DNA from: Haloarcula regularis
GTDB lineage: Archaea > Halobacteriota > Halobacteria > Halobacteriales > Haloarculaceae
Direction of reading: 5' to 3'
Length of the DNA: 64,000 nt
Assembly (NCBI RefSeq): GCF_029338315.1
Contig: NZ_CP119794.1
Span: forward strand, 1,240,001-1,304,000
Position 1 is the stretch's first letter; each line of letters opens with the position of its first letter. Shown piece by piece: positions 34,452 through 43,462 of the stretch. Below the pieces are notes generated by a model. It was not told the origin of the DNA, made no database searches, and saw only the letters and a program-made list of their open reading frames with translations. The position numbers and the translations under genes were made by a program.

Positions 34452-35639
34452 ATGAGCTACAAGATCGGACTCGTCGGCAAACCCTCCGTCGGCAAGTCCA
34501 CCTTCTTCAACGCCGCGACGATGAACGACGTGCCCGAGGGGGCTTACCCCTTCACGACCATCGATCCCTCCGTGGGCGAGGCGTACGTCCGTGTGCAGTG
34601 CGCCGCCCCGGAGTTCGAACACGCCTGTACCCCAAACCACGGGTACTGCGCCGACGGCGTCCGGTTCGTCCCGACGAAACTCGTCGACGTGGCCGGCCTC
34701 GTTCCAGGCGCCCACGAGGGCAAGGGCCTTGGAAACCAGTTCCTCACCGACCTCAACGAGGCCGACGTGCTGATACACGTCGTCGACTTCACCGGCGAGA
34801 CGGACCTCGAGGGCGAACCCACCGAGGACCACGACCCCCGCGAGGACATCGACTTCCTCGAGGCGGAACTGGACATGTGGTACCTCGACATCTTAGAGAA
34901 GGGCATCGAGCGCTACCACTCGGGCTACCACGGCGAGGAGAAGGCCATCGAGGAGGACCTCGCCGAGCAGATGTCGGCGTTCAAGATCAACGAAGACGAG
35001 ATCAAACAGGTCGTGCTCTCGCTTGACCTCGAACTCGAGCCGGAGACCTGGGAGGAGGACGACCGCGAGGTGCTGGCCCGCGAGATCCGCATCCGGACCA
35101 AGCCGATGCTGGTGGCGGCCAACAAGATGGACACCGAGACAGCCCAGGCAAACTGGGACGAGATAACCGCGGACCCGGCGTACGACCACCTCACGTTCGT
35201 CCCGGTGTCGGCCCACGCCGAGAAGGCGCTCAAGAACGGCGACGAGCAGGGCGTCCTCGACTATCGCCCCGGCGACGACGACTTCGAGGTCACGGCGGAC
35301 CTGCCCGCACAGAAGGAGCAGGGCCTCGAACAGATCCGGGACTTCGTCGGCGACTTCGACGGCACGGGCGTCCAGCAGGCCCTGGAGACGGCGCTGTTCG
35401 AGGAGCTGTCGGCCATCGCCGTCTTTCCCGGCGCGCGAAAACCCCAGGACGACGGCACCTTCCTCCAGGACTGTTTCGTCCTGCCCGACGGGTCGACCGC
35501 CGAGGACTTCGCGTACTTCCTGCACTCGGACATCGGCGACGGCTTCCTGCACGCCCACGACGTCCGCTCGGGCCGGCAGGTCGGCGCCGACTCCGAGCTC
35601 GACCACCGCGACGTCATCGAGATCACGACCACGAACTGA
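34452..35639 (+). CDS. OBG/YchF-type GTPase with TGS domain
   Basis: 395 residues. G1 is GLVGKPSVGKST, the switch is YPFTTIDPSVG, G3 is DVAGLVPGAHEGKGLGNQFL, and G4 is NKMD. A helical insert with EDIDFLEAELDMWYLDILEKGIERY follows G3. The C-terminal TGS domain (~310-395) ends DCFVLPDGSTAEDFAYFLHSDIGDGFLHAHDVRSGRQVG. The family binds ribosomes. Conserved single-copy archaeal gene. Confidence 0.95.
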   Translation: MSYKIGLVGKPSVGKSTFFNAATMNDVPEGAYPFTTIDPSVGEAYVRVQCAAPEFEHACTPNHGYCADGVRFVPTKLVDVAGLVPGAHEGKGLGNQFLTDLNEADVLIHVVDFTGETDLEGEPTEDHDPREDIDFLEAELDMWYLDILEKGIERYHSGYHGEEKAIEEDLAEQMSAFKINEDEIKQVVLSLDLELEPETWEEDDREVLAREIRIRTKPMLVAANKMDTETAQANWDEITADPAYDHLTFVPVSAHAEKALKNGDEQGVLDYRPGDDDFEVTADLPAQKEQGLEQIRDFVGDFDGTGVQQALETALFEELSAIAVFPGARKPQDDGTFLQDCFVLPDGSTAEDFAYFLHSDIGDGFLHAHDVRSGRQVGADSELDHRDVIEITTTN

Positions 35640-35648
35640 GCGACCCGC

Positions 35649-36863
35649 TCACCCGTCGAGTGACGGGAGCGCACTGCCCGCGAGGACGACGACGACGCCA
35701 CCGGCCGCGAGCAACGCGAGCCCCGGGAGGAACGACGCCGTCAGGTCCCGGCCCGTCCCGACGAGCACCGGCCCGAGGAAGCCACCGATCTCGCCGACGG
35801 CGAAGACCAGGCCGACGGCGAGGCCCGTGCGAGCGCGCCCGATGCCTTCGAGTTCCGGTGGGATGACGCGCACGAGCGGCGCGAGGCCGCCGACCCCGAG
35901 GCCCGTCGCGACGACGCCGGCGGTCAGGACGAGCCCGGTTCCGGCGGCGGCGACCGTGCCGACGCCGACCAGGATACCGCCGCCACAGATCAGGATGGCG
36001 TCACGGCGACGACCCATCCTGTCCGTCACGGCCGGGACCAGCAGGACGCCGGCGGCGTTCGCGGCGACGAGGAGCGCGGTCGCACGACCTGCACGCCCGG
36101 GGGCCGCACCGCGGGCCTCCAGAATCGTCGGCAGCCAGCCCTGCATCCCGTGGACGACGAGGAGGTACATGGTCCCGACGGCGACGACGAGCAGCAGGTC
36201 CCGGTGCCGGAGGATGGTCGCCAGGTCGCGGCGCATCGACTCGCGGGAGAACGACGGGGCGCTCGAACCGCGACCTGGTGTCGGCCCGAACACCGCCAGA
36301 GCACCCAGGACGACGGCGTACCCGAGCGCGAAGAGTCCAGTGTAGTAAAACAGCGGTCGCCAGCCACCCAGCGCCGGCCCGAGAATCGGGCGGCCGATGG
36401 CGAAGGCACTCGCCGTCCCGGCCGAGGCGCCCAGCAAGTACACCGACGAGGGCAGGCCGGTCCGGCCGCTCGGGAACAGCGTCGAGACGAGCTTCGGGAG
36501 GCCGAAGGTGATGCCGGTGCCACCGACGCCAAGCACCACCGTGAACGCGAGCATGGCGGGGAACCCCGTCGCGGCGCTCCGACCCAGCTGGGCGATGCCG
36601 ACCAGAGCGACGCTGACCGCCAGCCCGTTGAACGGGCCCACGCGGTCGACGACGACGCCGGAGAACAGCGCGACGGGGACGTACGTCAGCGGGACGGCGC
36701 CCGCGAGCAACCCCGCCTGCGCACCGGTCAGACCGAACGCCTCGATGAGCGTCGAGAGGTACGCCGGCAGCGAGAACCAGGCGAACATCAGGCAGGTGTA
36801 GCCCAGCGTCGCGGCGAGCAAGAGTGCCCAGGTCAGTGCCCCGACGGTCCGGTCGCTACCCAT
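35649..36863 (-). CDS. MFS transporter (NarK/CynX-like)
   Basis: 404 residues with 12 hydrophobic helices. The region after TM2 reads GAVPLTYVPVALFSGVVVDRVGP, the MFS loop 2-3 motif. GGTGITFGLPKLVSTLFPSGRTGLPSSVY resembles the nitrate/nitrite-cyanate signature (GxGxGxxFxxP...). A second loop motif is DRMGRRRDAI. The substrate is not certain. It is convergent with the YchF gene (10 nt apart). Confidence 0.88.
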   Translation of the reverse strand: MGSDRTVGALTWALLLAATLGYTCLMFAWFSLPAYLSTLIEAFGLTGAQAGLLAGAVPLTYVPVALFSGVVVDRVGPFNGLAVSVALVGIAQLGRSAATGFPAMLAFTVVLGVGGTGITFGLPKLVSTLFPSGRTGLPSSVYLLGASAGTASAFAIGRPILGPALGGWRPLFYYTGLFALGYAVVLGALAVFGPTPGRGSSAPSFSRESMRRDLATILRHRDLLLVVAVGTMYLLVVHGMQGWLPTILEARGAAPGRAGRATALLVAANAAGVLLVPAVTDRMGRRRDAILICGGGILVGVGTVAAAGTGLVLTAGVVATGLGVGGLAPLVRVIPPELEGIGRARTGLAVGLVFAVGEIGGFLGPVLVGTGRDLTASFLPGLALLAAGGVVVVLAGSALPSLDG

Positions 36864-36912
36864 TACCGTGGACGCCCACCGCCGGACGTAAGCCGCTGTC
36901 CCTTCGCCGGCC

Positions 36913-37515
36913 TCAGACGTCGACCGGACAGCCGTTTATTTCGCCGCCGCGCATCCCCTCGGCCAGCCAGTACACCGACAGCGTCAGCACGGCCAGCGCG
37001 AGCAGCGCGAACTCCAGGCCGTCAAGCGGCAGGAAGAGCAGCGACGTCGACACGCCCAGCAGCGACAGTAGGCCCAGCAGCACCGCCGAGCCACAGGCCG
37101 CACACCCCGCACCGAGCGTCCCCAGGAGTAGGCCCGCGGCCCCGGCGCCCCCCTGCTGGAGGTCCAGCCCGTGTTCCCGGAAGTGATAGGCCGCGAGCGC
37201 GACGTCGACGCCGGCCAGGAGCGCGACCACCACCAGCAAGAGGCCCTGGGCCGGGTGGAACGAGGTGCCGACGAAGGGGTACAGTTCGGTCAGCACAACC
37301 AGGCGACTCGAGAGGGGCAGCGACCCGCCGACGACGAGGTCCAGCACGAGCGTGACGTTGAGCGAGACGACGAACACCGTCAGCGCGACGACGGCGGCCA
37401 CGACGGCCACGACGGCGTACGTCGGCAGTGTCAGGACGAGCCGGGCCGTCCGGGCCATCAGCCGCCAGTCGTCGCGCCGGGTCGGCAGCCGAATCGCCTG
37501 CCGCATCGCGCCCAT
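36913..37515 (-). CDS. membrane protein coupled to a thioredoxin-like lipoprotein
   Basis: 200 residues starting MGAMRQAIRLPTRRDDW, with five to six helices. The fourth segment carries GTLGAGCAACGSAVLLGLLSLLG, a CxxC-type pair (GCAACG) in a hydrophobic context, as in membrane thiol-redox partners. Its ATG overlaps the TGA of the upstream thioredoxin-fold gene (TGATG), so the two are translationally coupled. I infer a disulfide-handling pair, not proven. Confidence 0.72.
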   Translation of the reverse strand: MGAMRQAIRLPTRRDDWRLMARTARLVLTLPTYAVVAVVAAVVALTVFVVSLNVTLVLDLVVGGSLPLSSRLVVLTELYPFVGTSFHPAQGLLLVVVALLAGVDVALAAYHFREHGLDLQQGGAGAAGLLLGTLGAGCAACGSAVLLGLLSLLGVSTSLLFLPLDGLEFALLALAVLTLSVYWLAEGMRGGEINGCPVDV

Positions 37516-38167
37516 CAGTCCGCCTCCCCGAGCGCCTCGGCGATGACCTCGTAGCTGATGCTCCCGTTGACCTTCGTCACGAAGTTCCCGTCGCGAAAGA
37601 GCAGGACGATGGGCGTCGTCTGCCCGAGGCCGGCGTTCTCGGCGGCCTGGATGTCGGCCTGGACCTGGTCGTCGTAGGTCCGGTTCTCGGCGTCGGCCGC
37701 AACCGCCGCCCCGTCGAGGTCGGTTTCGCTGTCGAGATAGTCGGCGGTCAGGTCCAGTACGTTCTCCCGGTCGAACTGTGACCGGGCCGCGAAGTAGTGT
37801 TCCAGCAGGGACCAGAAGGCCGCCGCGTCCCGGGCGAAGGTCGCCTCCAGCGCGTAAGTGGCCGGTTCCCCCCACGGGAAGATGACCGGGTAGGTCCGGA
37901 CGACGTAGGCCCCAGCCCCGGGTCGACGAGATTCGACCGCATCGTCGGGACGGTGTTCTCGTGGAAGGCGGCACAGCGCTCACAGGACGGGTCCTCGAAC
38001 GCGAGCACGACGTGGCCGTTCAGGTCCCCCTGTCGCGGCTGGTTCACCAGGTCCGCCGCGGCCGGGTGGTCCTCGATGGACTCCCCCGTCGTCTCGCTGC
38101 CGCCACAGCCCGCGAGTCCGGCGACGGCACTCGCACCCGCGAGCCCCAGGAACCGACGTCGCTTCAT
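37515..38167 (-). pseudogene. DsbA/thioredoxin-fold Tat lipoprotein, frameshifted
   Basis: From MKRRRFLGLAGASAVAGLAGC (Tat signal plus lipobox) the frame runs through AFEDPSCERCAAFHENTVPTMRSNLVDPG, with the redox CERC. It then loses frame in a G-rich stretch at about 37910-37925. The -1 continuation is fully open: GAYVVRTYPVIFPWGEP, a helical part, and the cis-Pro loop TTPIVLLFRDGNF to the TGA at 37515. Adding one G restores a complete ~217-residue thiol oxidoreductase. Either the assembly lacks a base or the gene is newly broken. Confidence 0.85.
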
Positions 38168-38423
38168 ACCCGTCCGGAGGTTCTCCCGCGGTTTATCGTT
38201 TGTTCCCCTGTGCGCGATGGACAACCGTCTTGGCGCGGGGGCGTCTATCCCCGCCCGGCCGATGACGAACCCCCAGGGCCGAGTTCGGGTGACTCCCGGG
38301 CCGTGACGAACCCTATGAGTGCCGAGGCCGCCATTTTGAGGGGAGACGGAGTCTCTAAGGGTATCTAGTTGTGGCCACGGTAGACATAGGCCCCGGTCAG
38401 TTCATCATCGAGGTCAGACACGG

Positions 38424-38430
38424 TTTTAAG
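38424..38430 (+). promoter_or_regulatory. TATA element of the toxin-antitoxin pair
   Basis: TTTTAAG ends 24 nt before ATG 38455, which decides that start over the longer GTG frame at 38371. Confidence 0.5.
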
Positions 38431-38454
38431 AACGTTGCCGAGCAAGCACACAGT

Positions 38455-38706
38455 ATGGCCGCCGAGATTTCCGACCGAGTTCGAGAGATTGCGGAGGCGC
38501 GCGGCCTTCCCGAGTCCGAGGTTTTCGAGCGAGCACTCGAACGTGGCCTCGAAGACCTGTGGGAGGACCTGGTGCTCGCGCGGTACCTCGACGGCGAACT
38601 CGACCGCGAGGAGGCCATCGAGCGAGTCGGTCGGACGAAGGTCGAACGCGCCGAACGGGAGCGTACGGTCGTCGAGGAGGATGTTGACTGGGGACTCAAC
38701 GCGTGA
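38455..38706 (+). CDS. antitoxin of a PIN-type toxin-antitoxin module
   Basis: 83 residues starting MAAEISDRVREIAEARGLPESEVFERALERGLEDLWEDL. This is a ribbon-helix-helix-like or UPF0175-like small protein with a long charged C-terminal helix (VGRTKVERAERERTVVEED) that would wrap the toxin. The stop overlaps the ATG of the toxin (TGATG). A longer frame back to GTG 38371 is possible, but the TATA position argues against it. Confidence 0.78.
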   Translation: MAAEISDRVREIAEARGLPESEVFERALERGLEDLWEDLVLARYLDGELDREEAIERVGRTKVERAERERTVVEEDVDWGLNA

Positions 38707-39173
38707 TGCTTGCGGCCGTCCCGGACGCGGGACCGGTCATTCACCTCGCCGAGATCGACTCACTCGACCTTCTGTCGGTATTCGACACGCTCCTCGTTCC
38801 GGAAACGGTGTACCGGGAAGTCGAGGCTGGCGGCGTTCCGGACGCGCTGTCCGATATCCCGTACGAACGCGTCGAAGCCGACGAACGCCACGTCGAAACC
38901 GAAGAACTGGACGCCGGAGAACGCGCCGCGATAGCCGTCGCGAAAGAACACGAAGTCGTCCTGCTGACGGACGACCTCGTCGCCCGGGAGGCGGCTTCCG
39001 ACGTGGGCGTCGAAGTACACGGCTCCATCGGCGTCATCGCGCTCGGCTGCGGACGGGGACTGATCGAAAGGGGCGAAGCGGCGTCCCTCATGCGGGCGCT
39101 CCAGCGGGAGACGAGTCTCTTCGTGACGGACGCCGTCGTGGAGCGCGGTATTCAGCTGCTGGACGAACAGTAA
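38706..39173 (+). CDS. PIN-domain toxin (VapC-like, DUF3368 type)
   Basis: 155 residues starting MLAAVPDAGPVIHLAEIDSLDLL. The first conserved acidic residue is in VPDAGPVIHLAEI. The second is ELDAGERAAIAVAKE (Glu), the third LLTDDLVAREAA, and the last in GVEVHGSIGVIAL, the PIN/DUF3368 arrangement that would bind Mg. It should cleave RNA, probably tRNA. The gene overlaps its antitoxin. Confidence 0.85.
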   Translation: MLAAVPDAGPVIHLAEIDSLDLLSVFDTLLVPETVYREVEAGGVPDALSDIPYERVEADERHVETEELDAGERAAIAVAKEHEVVLLTDDLVAREAASDVGVEVHGSIGVIALGCGRGLIERGEAASLMRALQRETSLFVTDAVVERGIQLLDEQ

Positions 39174-39337
39174 CGGGACGAACGGGCTCGGTAGCCGCCC
39201 TAAACACATTCACTGTGGATAGATCGTGAGTCGTGAGTGCAGAGGCGGTTTCCCTATACCACCACCGGATTGCCTTGAGCAGTCTGAGACAACCGTCAGC
39301 ACTGCTACCCGGAGGCGGCCGAGAGACGTGTATCCGC
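39174..39337. other. gene-free spacer, less GC-rich than neighbours
   Basis: 164 nt between the PIN toxin and the Brp-like gene. It contains CACTGTGGATAGATCG and repeated short GTGAGT motifs. I see no gene, tRNA or convincing IS end, although the composition change suggests leftover accessory DNA. Confidence 0.4.
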
Positions 39338-40402
39338 TCAGGGCACGTACCAGATACCCCGTTCTCGGTCCAGCACCGACCCGACGACGACGTGCGGGAA
39401 CGCGACGATGCTGATGAAGATGCTCCAGAACGCCACCGCGCCGGGCAGCAGGCCGGCGCCGGCCAACGGGTTCGGGACGACCCAGTAGACCGCCGCCAGC
39501 ACGGTGAACGTCGCCAGCGCCCCGGCAATGAGCACGCCCCAGGCGCGAAGGGCCACGGTCGAGGCGTCGGCCCCGCCCAGCAGGTCCCAGTCGGCGTCGC
39601 CGACGGGGTCGGCGTCGAGGGTCTGGGTCCGGGCGACCTGCCGCGCTGAGTACCAGAACGGGAAGTACAGGCCCACCGCCACGAGGACGGGCACGGCGGC
39701 GAAGAAGCCGGCCAGGAGGAGCGACTCGCCGGCGTCGACGAGCCAGGACCGGCCACCGCCGCGGACGTACCCCAGCGCCACGTGGGCCACCAGCCCCGCG
39801 CCGTAGCCGACGCCCGCGAGCAGGCGGGTGGTGTCGAAGTACTGGGTGTACGGCGCCAGCGCTCCCTGGTCGACCAGCCCCACCATCAGCGCGCTGAACG
39901 TGTGGAAGGTGTCGGGCCAGAAAAAGAGGGGGACGAGCATGACCGCGCCGCCCCGGACCGCCGCCGCGAGGTACCGCTGGGGCCGAGTGCGGAGGTGGTC
40001 GCTCCCGGTCGTGGCGTCCATCACCTTGACGCCGCTGAGACCGCCTTTGGCCATGGCGACGACCAGCGCGAGCGCCAGGCCGGCGACGGGGGCGACCAGC
40101 AACAGGCCCACGAACGCCGCGATGGCGCCCAGATACAGGCCGACGTACCGCCAGCGGAACGTCGGACGGCGCCGACGGAGGTTCTCGAAGTGCTCGTACC
40201 CCCCGTGAGGGAGGTTCAGCGCCACCATCCCGACGAGATACACGACCATCTGGGCGCGCAAGGGGACAGTGATCCCGGCGGCCCGGGCGACGAGAAAGGC
40301 GACGGCGAGGACGGCGAGCGTCGCCCGGGAGAGCGTCAGCGACGGATGTGGGTCAGCGCGTCGGTGCCATCGGTCGAGGAACCCCTGGGTGAGCGCGCTC
40401 AT
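39338..40402 (-). CDS. Brp/Blh-type beta-carotene 15,15'-dioxygenase-like membrane protein
   Basis: 354 residues with about 9 helices. The Brp/Blh-type His motif appears as NLPHGGYEHFENLRRRR (~60-77). Further His residues sit in DTFHTFSALMVG, VAHVALGY and FPHVVVGSVLDRERG at the end. Family enzymes split beta-carotene into retinal. The gene is divergent from a phytoene-desaturase-like gene (102 nt apart), which supports a carotenoid role. The Asp/His spacing deviates from bacterial Blh, so confidence is moderate. Confidence 0.68.
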   Translation of the reverse strand: MSALTQGFLDRWHRRADPHPSLTLSRATLAVLAVAFLVARAAGITVPLRAQMVVYLVGMVALNLPHGGYEHFENLRRRRPTFRWRYVGLYLGAIAAFVGLLLVAPVAGLALALVVAMAKGGLSGVKVMDATTGSDHLRTRPQRYLAAAVRGGAVMLVPLFFWPDTFHTFSALMVGLVDQGALAPYTQYFDTTRLLAGVGYGAGLVAHVALGYVRGGGRSWLVDAGESLLLAGFFAAVPVLVAVGLYFPFWYSARQVARTQTLDADPVGDADWDLLGGADASTVALRAWGVLIAGALATFTVLAAVYWVVPNPLAGAGLLPGAVAFWSIFISIVAFPHVVVGSVLDRERGIWYVP

Positions 40403-40504
40403 CAGCCGTGTGTTATCGATACACGCAACATAAACGCCGCTCGGAATCCCGGGGACTGAAAACGCGGGTCAGCCTCTCAAGGCCCCAGTCCCGACAGCAC
40501 GCGT

Positions 40505-42025
40505 ATGGCGAACGGGCTCTCCACGGACTCGGAAGTGACAGTCGTCGGGGGCGGCTTCGGCGGCCTGTCGGCGGCCGCGTACCTCGCGCAGGCCGGGGCC
40601 GACGTGACCTTGCTCGAACAGCACGACCGGGTGGGCGGCCACGCGGGCGTCCTCGAACGCGACGGGTTCCGCTTCGACACCGGGCCGTCGTGGTACCTGA
40701 TGCCGGATGTCTTCGAGCGCTTCTTTTCCCACTTCGAGCGCGACCCCGGCGAGTACTACGAGCTGGAGCGACTGGACCCGCAGTACCGGGTCCACTGGAA
40801 GGACGGCGACTCGGTGACCGTCCGGCCGGACCGCCAGCAGGTCAGAGAGATATTCGAGTCCTACGAGGACGGCGCCGGCGAGGCCCTCGATGAGTACCTC
40901 GCGGGCGCCGAGCGCAACTACGACTTGGCGATGGACCGGGTGGTCTACGAGGGGCGCGAGCGGTTCCGAGACTACGTCGACACCGACCTCCTGCCGCTGG
41001 CGCCCCGTCTGCGCCTGTTTGGGAACATGGACGACTACGTCGCCCGGTACGTCGAACACCCGAAGCTCCGGCAGTTGCTCGAGTACACGCTGGTCTTCCT
41101 GGGCGGGTCCCCGCACAACACGCCGGCGCTGTACAGCATCATGAGTCACGTCGACCTGAACCTCAACGTCTTCTACCCGACGGGGGGCATCGCCAGCGTC
41201 GTCGACGCGCTCGCGACGCTGTGTCGCGAGGCGGGCGTGACCATCGAGACGGGCGTGACCGTCGAGGGGATCGACGGGTCGGCCGGCGAGTTCACGCTCG
41301 CGACCGACGCCGGGGAGCGAACGACGGACCTCGTGGTCAGCAACGCCAACCCGGCGTACACCGAACGCGAGTTGCTGGACTCCGGGGCCCGCGATCACGA
41401 CCCCGGCTACTGGGACGACCGGACCTACGCGCCCTCGGCGTTCATGCTCTACCTCGGCGTCGAGGGGGATCTAGAGCCGCTGGAACACCACACGCTGGTC
41501 CTCCCGACCGACTGGGACGCCCACTTCGAGTCCATCTTCGAGTCGCCGCGCTGGCCCGACGACCCGGCGTACTACCTCTCGGTCACGTCCAAGACCGACG
41601 ACACCGTCGCACCCGACGGTCACCACGCCGTCGTCGTCCTCGTGCCCATCGCGCCCGGCCTGGACGACGGCCCGGACGTTCGGGCGCGGTTCCGCGAGCA
41701 GGTGCTCGACGACCTGGCGGCCCACGCCGGCGTCGACCTGCGTGACCGCATCGTCGTCGAGGAGTCGGCCTGCGTCAGCGAGTTCGCGAAATACTACGGC
41801 GACCCCGACGGGACCGCGCTCGGCCTGGCCCACACCCTCTTCCAGACCGGGCCGCTCCGGCCGGGCCACCGGGCGGGCCGCGACGGACTGTACTACACCG
41901 GCGCGTACACCACGCCGGGCATCGGGATGCCGATGTGTCTCATCAGCGGCGAGCACACCGCCGACGCTGTCTTCGAGGACCACCCGGACCTCGTCACGGA
42001 CCCCGCCACCGTCCCCGGTCGCTGA
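40505..42025 (+). CDS. phytoene desaturase-like carotenoid oxidoreductase (CrtI/CrtD family)
   Basis: 506 residues. The FAD-binding Rossmann start is VTVVGGGFGGLSAAAYLAQAGADVTLLEQHDRVGGHAG. FRFDTGPSWYLMPDVFERFF and the C-terminal GLYYTGAYTTPGIGMPMCLISGEHTAD are family signatures. It would introduce double bonds into a C40 (or C50) carotenoid backbone. Which carotenoid step it performs is not clear. It is divergent from the Brp-like gene. Confidence 0.92.
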   Translation: MANGLSTDSEVTVVGGGFGGLSAAAYLAQAGADVTLLEQHDRVGGHAGVLERDGFRFDTGPSWYLMPDVFERFFSHFERDPGEYYELERLDPQYRVHWKDGDSVTVRPDRQQVREIFESYEDGAGEALDEYLAGAERNYDLAMDRVVYEGRERFRDYVDTDLLPLAPRLRLFGNMDDYVARYVEHPKLRQLLEYTLVFLGGSPHNTPALYSIMSHVDLNLNVFYPTGGIASVVDALATLCREAGVTIETGVTVEGIDGSAGEFTLATDAGERTTDLVVSNANPAYTERELLDSGARDHDPGYWDDRTYAPSAFMLYLGVEGDLEPLEHHTLVLPTDWDAHFESIFESPRWPDDPAYYLSVTSKTDDTVAPDGHHAVVVLVPIAPGLDDGPDVRARFREQVLDDLAAHAGVDLRDRIVVEESACVSEFAKYYGDPDGTALGLAHTLFQTGPLRPGHRAGRDGLYYTGAYTTPGIGMPMCLISGEHTADAVFEDHPDLVTDPATVPGR

Positions 42026-42233
42026 CCGGACGGTCGTGGGTACGCGATCGCTACCGCGACTGGATGGGGTGTTGCACCCGGGGCAGTCCAACCAGAAAGC
42101 CCTCGATGTCGGTTCCGAACCTGACGCCGGTTGTCGGCGAGGGCAGCAGCAATCTGGCCCCGGATGCCCTTACGACGTAGACGGCACCGAGGCGACGGGC
42201 GACGAGGGCGCCTTTGTTGGGCGTGTCGCGCCC
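42026..42233. other. 208-nt spacer before the arsenic operon
   Basis: Contains GGTACGCGATCGCTACC (42038-42054), a near-palindrome just after the crtI-like stop that could act as a terminator. The remainder codes for nothing I recognise. It may mark one edge of the arsenic cassette. Confidence 0.3.
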
Positions 42234-43397
42234 TCAGTCGTCTTCGGTTGGCGGTGTGGAGGAAGCCCTGCCGAGCTGTCCGGTCGTGGCACCACTCCAA
42301 TCGAACTTGCGCTGGAAGTACAGGGCCACGTTGACCAACGCCAGCAGGACGGGTACCTCGATGAGCGGGCCGACGACGGTCGTGAACGCGACGCCGGAGC
42401 CGACGCCGAACACCGCGACGGCGACCGCGATTGCGAGTTCGAAGTTGTTCGAGGCGGCCGTAAAGCCGATAGCCGTCGTCGTCGAGTAGTCCGCGCCGAT
42501 GCCCTTGCCCATCCCGAAGCTCACGAGGAACATCACGACGAAGTAGATCGTCAGCGGGACGGCGATCAGGAGCACGTCACCGGGGGAAGCGACGATGTTC
42601 TCGCCCTGCGTGGCGAACATCACGATGACCGTAAACAGCAACGCGACGAGCGTGAGTGGGTCGATCTTCGGGACCAGGGTCTCGTCGTACCACGCCTCGC
42701 TCTTGGCTCGCGTGCCGACGTACCGCGTGAGGAACCCGCCGACGAACGGGATGCCGAGGAAGATAACGATCGCCTGGAACACCTGCATCGGGGTCACGTT
42801 GAACGTCTCGATGCCCGCGACGAGGGTCTCCATCCCGAGCAACGGCGGGAGGACGAGTCCGAAGAACCAGACGTAGACACCATACGTGATGATCTGGAAG
42901 AGGCTGTTGAACGCCACCAGCCCGGTGACGTACTCGGTCGAGCCCTCTGCGAGTTCGTTCCAGACGAGCACCATCGCGATACAGCGGGCCATCCCGATGA
43001 ACACGAGACCGAGGAAGAACTCGGGGCGAGCAGGCAGGCCCGGCACGAGCCCACTGAAGATCACGGCGAGCCCGAACATGAGCGTCGGGCCGATCAACCA
43101 GTTTTGCACGAGGCTCAGCCCGAGGACACGCCAGTTGCTGAACACCGCTCGCAGCTGGGAGTAATCGGCCTTCGCGAGTGGCGGGTACATCATCGCGATG
43201 AGCCCGATCTCGACGAGGTGCAAGTTCTGAATCGGCCGGGTTACCGACGGGGCGACGAATCCGAGTCCCACGCCGACGGCCATCGCCCCGAGGATCCAGA
43301 CAGTGAGGTACTTATCGAGGAAGTCCATCGACCGCGGGTCGCCACAGCTTTCACACTCACAGTTCGGGCCGTGGTCGTGGGCGTCGACGCTACTCAT
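42234..43397 (-). CDS. acr3: ACR3-type arsenite efflux permease
   Basis: 387 residues, ten hydrophobic helices. The ACR3 signature region FIGMARCIAMVLVWNELAEG contains the essential Cys. Other landmarks are MMYPPLAKADY, FGMGKGIGADYSTTTAIGFTAASNNFELAIA and VGPLIEVPVLLALV. Unusually, a ~25-residue N-terminus precedes TM1 with HDHGPNCECESCGDP, a His/Cys cluster likely to bind metal or arsenite. It is third in arsR-arsC-acr3, all read leftward. Confidence 0.95.
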   Translation of the reverse strand: MSSVDAHDHGPNCECESCGDPRSMDFLDKYLTVWILGAMAVGVGLGFVAPSVTRPIQNLHLVEIGLIAMMYPPLAKADYSQLRAVFSNWRVLGLSLVQNWLIGPTLMFGLAVIFSGLVPGLPARPEFFLGLVFIGMARCIAMVLVWNELAEGSTEYVTGLVAFNSLFQIITYGVYVWFFGLVLPPLLGMETLVAGIETFNVTPMQVFQAIVIFLGIPFVGGFLTRYVGTRAKSEAWYDETLVPKIDPLTLVALLFTVIVMFATQGENIVASPGDVLLIAVPLTIYFVVMFLVSFGMGKGIGADYSTTTAIGFTAASNNFELAIAVAVAVFGVGSGVAFTTVVGPLIEVPVLLALVNVALYFQRKFDWSGATTGQLGRASSTPPTEDD

Positions 43398-43462
43398 CGG
43401 CGACCCACCCCTTCCGCCGTGTCTGTACGTCGGGACCGGACTCCGACGGGGATTCGGACGTT

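Noticed and set aside
39174..39337. Insertion-sequence remnant in the spacer
   Set aside because: Composition differs but no inverted ends, target repeats or transposase fragment could be supported.
41893..42300. 135-codon minus-strand frame between crtI-like and acr3
   Set aside because: Overlaps both genes and has an Arg-rich translation with no family resemblance.
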